Source: Gemmatimonadales bacterium UBA2960 (lineage in GTDB: Bacteria; Gemmatimonadota; Gemmatimonadetes; Longimicrobiales; Gaopeijiaceae). From it: DNA of 10,834 bases. Below are positions 7,553-10,834 of the stretch, piece by piece. Location: contig DEBI01000121.1 of assembly GCA_002348465.1 (NCBI GenBank), positions 1-10,834 on the forward strand, in the 5' to 3' direction. Below the pieces are notes generated by a model. That model did not search any database. It was given only the letters and a program-made list of their open reading frames with translations, and was not told where the DNA came from. The position numbers were made by a program, and so were the translations under genes. The stretch's first letter is position 1, and each line of letters begins with the position of its first letter.

Positions 7553-8755
7553 ATGAAATCCCGCTCTGGCCTACTGTCGTTATCTGTCATTTTGCTGTCC
7601 TCATGCTTGAATTCAACCGATTCGCAGCTTGGGAGGCCTGCACCGAGCGACCAACAAAGTGTTCACCACACCTATTACGTCTACGTAGGAGCTGAGTCGG
7701 CAGACCTGATCCACCGGGTTAAGCTCGATGCAAATGGTGTCTCCATCGATCAGACCACCCCTGTCGGGGAGATGGCTGTCGAAAATGAGGGTCCTCACGG
7801 TCTAAATGTCTCTCCCGACGGAGAGTTCCTCTACATGACAACTGCTCACGGCGTCCCAGATGGAAAGCTTTGGAAATTTGATGCGGGGCCAGATACCCTT
7901 GTCTCGCGACCGATTCTACTTGGGAATTTTCCTGCCACACTCGATCTGACACCCGATGGACTCTACGCGCTGATAGCAAATTTCAACTTGCATGGAGAAC
8001 ATGTGCCATCAACGGTCTCGGTAGTTTACACGCCCGATATGGTTGAAGTTGATCAGATTCCCACGTGCACGATGCCACATGGGCTGCGGATGGCTCCGGA
8101 TGGGCTGTTCGCATACTCATTGTGCATGATGGATGACCAATTGGTTGAGATCGATACGCGGAGTTTTCAAGTATCGCGTCGCTTTTCGGTTTCGACAGGA
8201 GCAGAAGGGGAGCTCACGGACTACATCGCACCTGAGGTGATGACGGGTTCTAGGGGTATGACGGCCGCTGCGGGAGGCGTGCCGATGACCGGCATGGCGA
8301 TGAAGGACCCTACGTGTTCACCTACGTGGGTGCAGCCAGCTCCTGACGACCGCACGCTCTATGTTGCGTGCAATAAGTCGAATGAGATCTTAGTGATTGA
8401 TCGTGCGAACTGGTCGCTAGTTCGTAAATTTGAAACGGGCCGAGCCCCATACAATCTGGGAATATCCGATGATGGGACGGTTTTGGTGGCTTCCCTCAAG
8501 GGTGCTGGTCAGGTGCAATTCTTTGATGCCGCGACGGGAGAGAGTTTGGCTATAGTGGAATCGACCACAACCGTTACCCATGGCGTTGCTCTTACTCCTG
8601 ATTCGCGCTACGCCTTCATAAGTGTTGAAGGGAAGGGCGCGGAGCCAGGTAAGGTGGACGTGTATGATTTACGGAGCTTTGGATTAGTCGGGTCGGTGGG
8701 CGTAGGTCAGCAGGCAGGCGGAATTGTGTTCTGGAGGATGGAGCCTCTGGGCTGA
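7553..8755 (+). CDS. YVTN/YncE-like beta-propeller lipoprotein
   Basis: This is a predicted lipoprotein of 400 residues from the ATG at 7553. A basic n-region (MKSRSG), a hydrophobic core and the lipobox LLSSC give lipidated Cys18, which fixes this start over an upstream TTG at 7502. The rest is a beta-propeller of about seven blades with recurring motifs: GPHGLNVSPDGEFLY, LDLTPDGLYALIAN, MPHGLRMAPDG, PAPDDRTLYVACN, NLGISDDGTVLVA and THGVALTPDSRYAF. Mature Cys172, 191, 255 and 273 could form disulfides. A loop at about 230-251 is rich in Met and Gly and interrupts the repeat pattern. YncE-like propellers have binding or scaffolding roles, and related folds occur in quinoprotein and cytochrome d1 enzymes, but I see no CXXCH heme motif or other cofactor motif. 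The function is unknown. It is transcribed alone, convergent with the next gene. Confidence 0.88.
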   Translation: MKSRSGLLSLSVILLSSCLNSTDSQLGRPAPSDQQSVHHTYYVYVGAESADLIHRVKLDANGVSIDQTTPVGEMAVENEGPHGLNVSPDGEFLYMTTAHGVPDGKLWKFDAGPDTLVSRPILLGNFPATLDLTPDGLYALIANFNLHGEHVPSTVSVVYTPDMVEVDQIPTCTMPHGLRMAPDGLFAYSLCMMDDQLVEIDTRSFQVSRRFSVSTGAEGELTDYIAPEVMTGSRGMTAAAGGVPMTGMAMKDPTCSPTWVQPAPDDRTLYVACNKSNEILVIDRANWSLVRKFETGRAPYNLGISDDGTVLVASLKGAGQVQFFDAATGESLAIVESTTTVTHGVALTPDSRYAFISVEGKGAEPGKVDVYDLRSFGLVGSVGVGQQAGGIVFWRMEPLG

Positions 8756-8787
8756 GGAAGATTCACACGGAACGTTTCTAGGGAACG

Positions 8788-10815
8788 TCAAGAAATTGGT
8801 CGATTCCTAGGCATAACTTTAGCTGCCCACAGCCCTGAGTTCATATCACTGAAGAATACGTGTCCCTTATGGGGCTGCCCTCCCCAGACGCTTACCTGAT
8901 TCGGTAGGAACCCCCCGGGATCTTGAGGCTTGTAGATAGCGATTTCGCGTCCCTGGGCCATCAAGTCCCCCATTAGCTCTCCAGAGATATCCAATACACG
9001 AAGACCGGCTTTGTAGTACGCTTGGTAAAGCACATCGTTCTCAACCCACATGTTGTGGGTACCAGCTTCTGGCACCTCGTAGCGAGCGATGTCGATTGGG
9101 TTTTCGGGGTCTGTGAAGTCGATCACGTGTAAGTATCCACTCATGCGGCCCTGGATACCGCCTTCACCGGTTACAGGATCATAAGGCTTGTTATCCGCGC
9201 CCTCTCCAGCCCACGCAGACCCGCGACCGCCACCAATCTCATCACCTAAAAATAGGTAGAACTTCCCAGTTGATTCCTGAGCGTATGGGAAAGCCGCGTG
9301 AGTCGCTCCTACAGGATAGGGGACTGCAGTAACGAATACCGGGTTCTCGATAGAGCCACCCCATCTACCGTTCCCGACATCTACTACGACAACCCCGTTC
9401 TGCCATTCTGAGGAGTATGCGATCCCATCGTGGACCCATACGTCGTGAATCCGGCTGTCTGGATGGTTGTATTCGCTCACGAACTTTGGTTCATAGGGAT
9501 TACGCACATCAATGATGACGTACTTGTCACCTCCAGCTAGGGCGAACAGGTAGTCGTCTGTGGCGAACATGTTGTGCACCCCACCCGTCACCCCATTCGA
9601 ATCAAAAGTTGATGCGATAACCGGTTTTGAGGGCTCTGCCATATCAAGGATCACAACTCCGTTTCTCCGGTCCGAGGCACCCTCACGTGATAGCGCTGCG
9701 TATCGACCGTTCGGTGCCACCTTGACGTCATTCACAGTGCGTGCGTCGACTCTAATTGAATCGACCTTCGTGATATTTCTGGGATCGGTGACATCCCAGA
9801 AAAACGCCCACCCGTCGGATGCCCACGTCCCCGTGATGGCATAGTCTCTGCCGTCTAATCCCTCGAAAATCCACAGGTCTGAGGTGTGAGAATTCGTAAC
9901 CGGTCCACGGCCTTGAAGCTGGATCTCTTGCACTGCCTCTCGGCCGTGCACCGTAACCGTTGAGCGCGCGACGAGCGGACCGGATATCGCGAGTACAGAG
10001 TATCGGCCAGGTACTTCTGCTACGAACGCACCATTGTCTACGATTGCGGATGCGCCAGGGGCGCGAATCGAGTCGTCTGGGACGAACGTGTATGCCCATG
10101 TGACTGGTAACGTTTCAAGCGGTTCCCCGTTTGTGATGCCTGTCGCTTTAAAGTGCAGAACATCTCCCGTACGGGCGGTTTCGGCTCCACCCGAGATTAG
10201 CAGTTCATCCGCAGGGAAGGGCTCAATGGCATAGGATCGAGTCTCTGAGGCTGTCTCGAAAACTGCTGTTAGACTGACGTAGCCAGGTGCGTGCGCCGTG
10301 AGCGTGCCCCAACGGTCGACGGTGGCAATGGAAGGATCAGAGCTAGTCCATGAGGCGACTGCATCTGGCCGATGAGAGCCGTCTGGATGAAAGGCGGTAG
10401 CCTTATGTGTTACAGAGGTGCCAACGAAGATCTGTTCCGATGATGCAGAGATTCCTAGTCGTGCTACGGAGGGGAATACGATCGTGATCGGAATCGTGAG
10501 TGTCGGGGGAGAGGCTGTTGCGTCGGGAGGAAGTACAGCGGTGGCAACGATCTCATACGAACCCACCTTGAGCCCTTGTATGTTCCCATCCCTGACTCTC
10601 AAGGCATCTCGAGGCGCGGCAAAGCGCAACGGTATCTCTACCGTCTTCCCTGATGCGTCAACTGCAGCAACTGTGAGCGGAGTCGACTGACCTACGGTGA
10701 GTTCGACCTCACCGGGGGTTGCAATTAGACGAAGTTCTCCAGACTGGGCTAGCGACCCTTCAGGGAACAGCGCGAGTACCGTTAGGAAGAGGCCGATAGC
10801 CACGTTCCTGTTCAT
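8788..10815 (-). CDS. Secreted Ig-like (BIG2) and LVIVD-repeat beta-propeller protein
   Basis: This is an exported protein of 675 residues. A Sec signal (MNRNVAIGLFLTVLALF ... GSLA) predicts cleavage after Ala23, with no lipobox. The N-terminal half has three Ig-like modules: about 27-113; a BIG2-type domain at about 118-197, with SWTSSDPSIATVD and GTLTAHAPGYVSLTA; and about 204-290. The C-terminal half (about 305-670) is an LVIVD-repeat propeller: FFWDVTDPRNITKVDSI, GVVILDMAEPSKPVIAS, YVIIDVRNPYEPKFVSEY, GVVVVDVGNG, YLHVIDFTDPENPIDIA and GLRVLDISG. A His recurs at matching blade positions (GGVHNMF, RIHDVWV, GATHAAF, GTHNMWV, KGHVFFSD), as is usual for this repeat. The biochemical role of LVIVD proteins is not known to me; binding at the cell surface is plausible. 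The ATG at 10815 has no Shine-Dalgarno sequence. It is complete in the window and convergent with the propeller lipoprotein gene, leaving 32 bp between the stops. Confidence 0.9.
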   Translation of the reverse strand: MNRNVAIGLFLTVLALFPEGSLAQSGELRLIATPGEVELTVGQSTPLTVAAVDASGKTVEIPLRFAAPRDALRVRDGNIQGLKVGSYEIVATAVLPPDATASPPTLTIPITIVFPSVARLGISASSEQIFVGTSVTHKATAFHPDGSHRPDAVASWTSSDPSIATVDRWGTLTAHAPGYVSLTAVFETASETRSYAIEPFPADELLISGGAETARTGDVLHFKATGITNGEPLETLPVTWAYTFVPDDSIRAPGASAIVDNGAFVAEVPGRYSVLAISGPLVARSTVTVHGREAVQEIQLQGRGPVTNSHTSDLWIFEGLDGRDYAITGTWASDGWAFFWDVTDPRNITKVDSIRVDARTVNDVKVAPNGRYAALSREGASDRRNGVVILDMAEPSKPVIASTFDSNGVTGGVHNMFATDDYLFALAGGDKYVIIDVRNPYEPKFVSEYNHPDSRIHDVWVHDGIAYSSEWQNGVVVVDVGNGRWGGSIENPVFVTAVPYPVGATHAAFPYAQESTGKFYLFLGDEIGGGRGSAWAGEGADNKPYDPVTGEGGIQGRMSGYLHVIDFTDPENPIDIARYEVPEAGTHNMWVENDVLYQAYYKAGLRVLDISGELMGDLMAQGREIAIYKPQDPGGFLPNQVSVWGGQPHKGHVFFSDMNSGLWAAKVMPRNRPIS

Positions 10816-10834
10816 GTGGATTAACTTAAAAGAC

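Noticed and set aside
8769..8811. Short repeats (GGAACGT twice, TTTCT/AGAAA, CTAGG/CCTAG) between convergent stops
   Set aside because: The matches are only 5-7 bp, partly inside coding sequence, with no T tract; not enough to call a terminator.

Overview
The window looks like part of a bacterial chromosome from a free-living Gram-negative organism. By eye the GC content is roughly 50-57%. The mix of a subtilase with dockerin and cohesin-like modules, a YVTN-type beta-propeller lipoprotein and a large Ig-plus-LVIVD propeller protein resembles what is often seen in environmental Gemmatimonadota and other FCB-group bacteria. Only one of the seven genes has a clear Shine-Dalgarno sequence. The taxonomic reading is inference. 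No mobile element, tRNA, rRNA or CRISPR array was seen.

Layout from left to right. Positions 1-3292 (minus) hold a very large secreted serine protease whose C-terminus runs off the left edge; its frame is open over the whole interval. Just upstream of it in transcription order, 3332-4867 (minus) encodes a lipoprotein made of Ig-like modules with a C-terminal cohesin. The 39-nt gap makes a two-gene operon likely. Further upstream is a small YdhR-type monooxygenase-fold protein (4961-5254, minus). A 303-bp divergent intergenic region with two small palindromes separates it from lspA, signal peptidase II (5558-6079, plus). lspA converges on a CNNM/CorC-type membrane protein (6172-7401, minus). 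That gene diverges from a propeller lipoprotein (7553-8755, plus), which in turn converges on an Ig/LVIVD secreted protein (8788-10815, minus).

Four of the seven products are exported. Two or three of these carry lipobox cysteines, and LspA is the enzyme that cleaves such signal peptides. The point of greatest interest is the pairing of a cohesin-bearing lipoprotein with a dockerin-bearing subtilase that also has cohesin-like modules. This could be a surface-anchored, non-cellulosomal protease complex.
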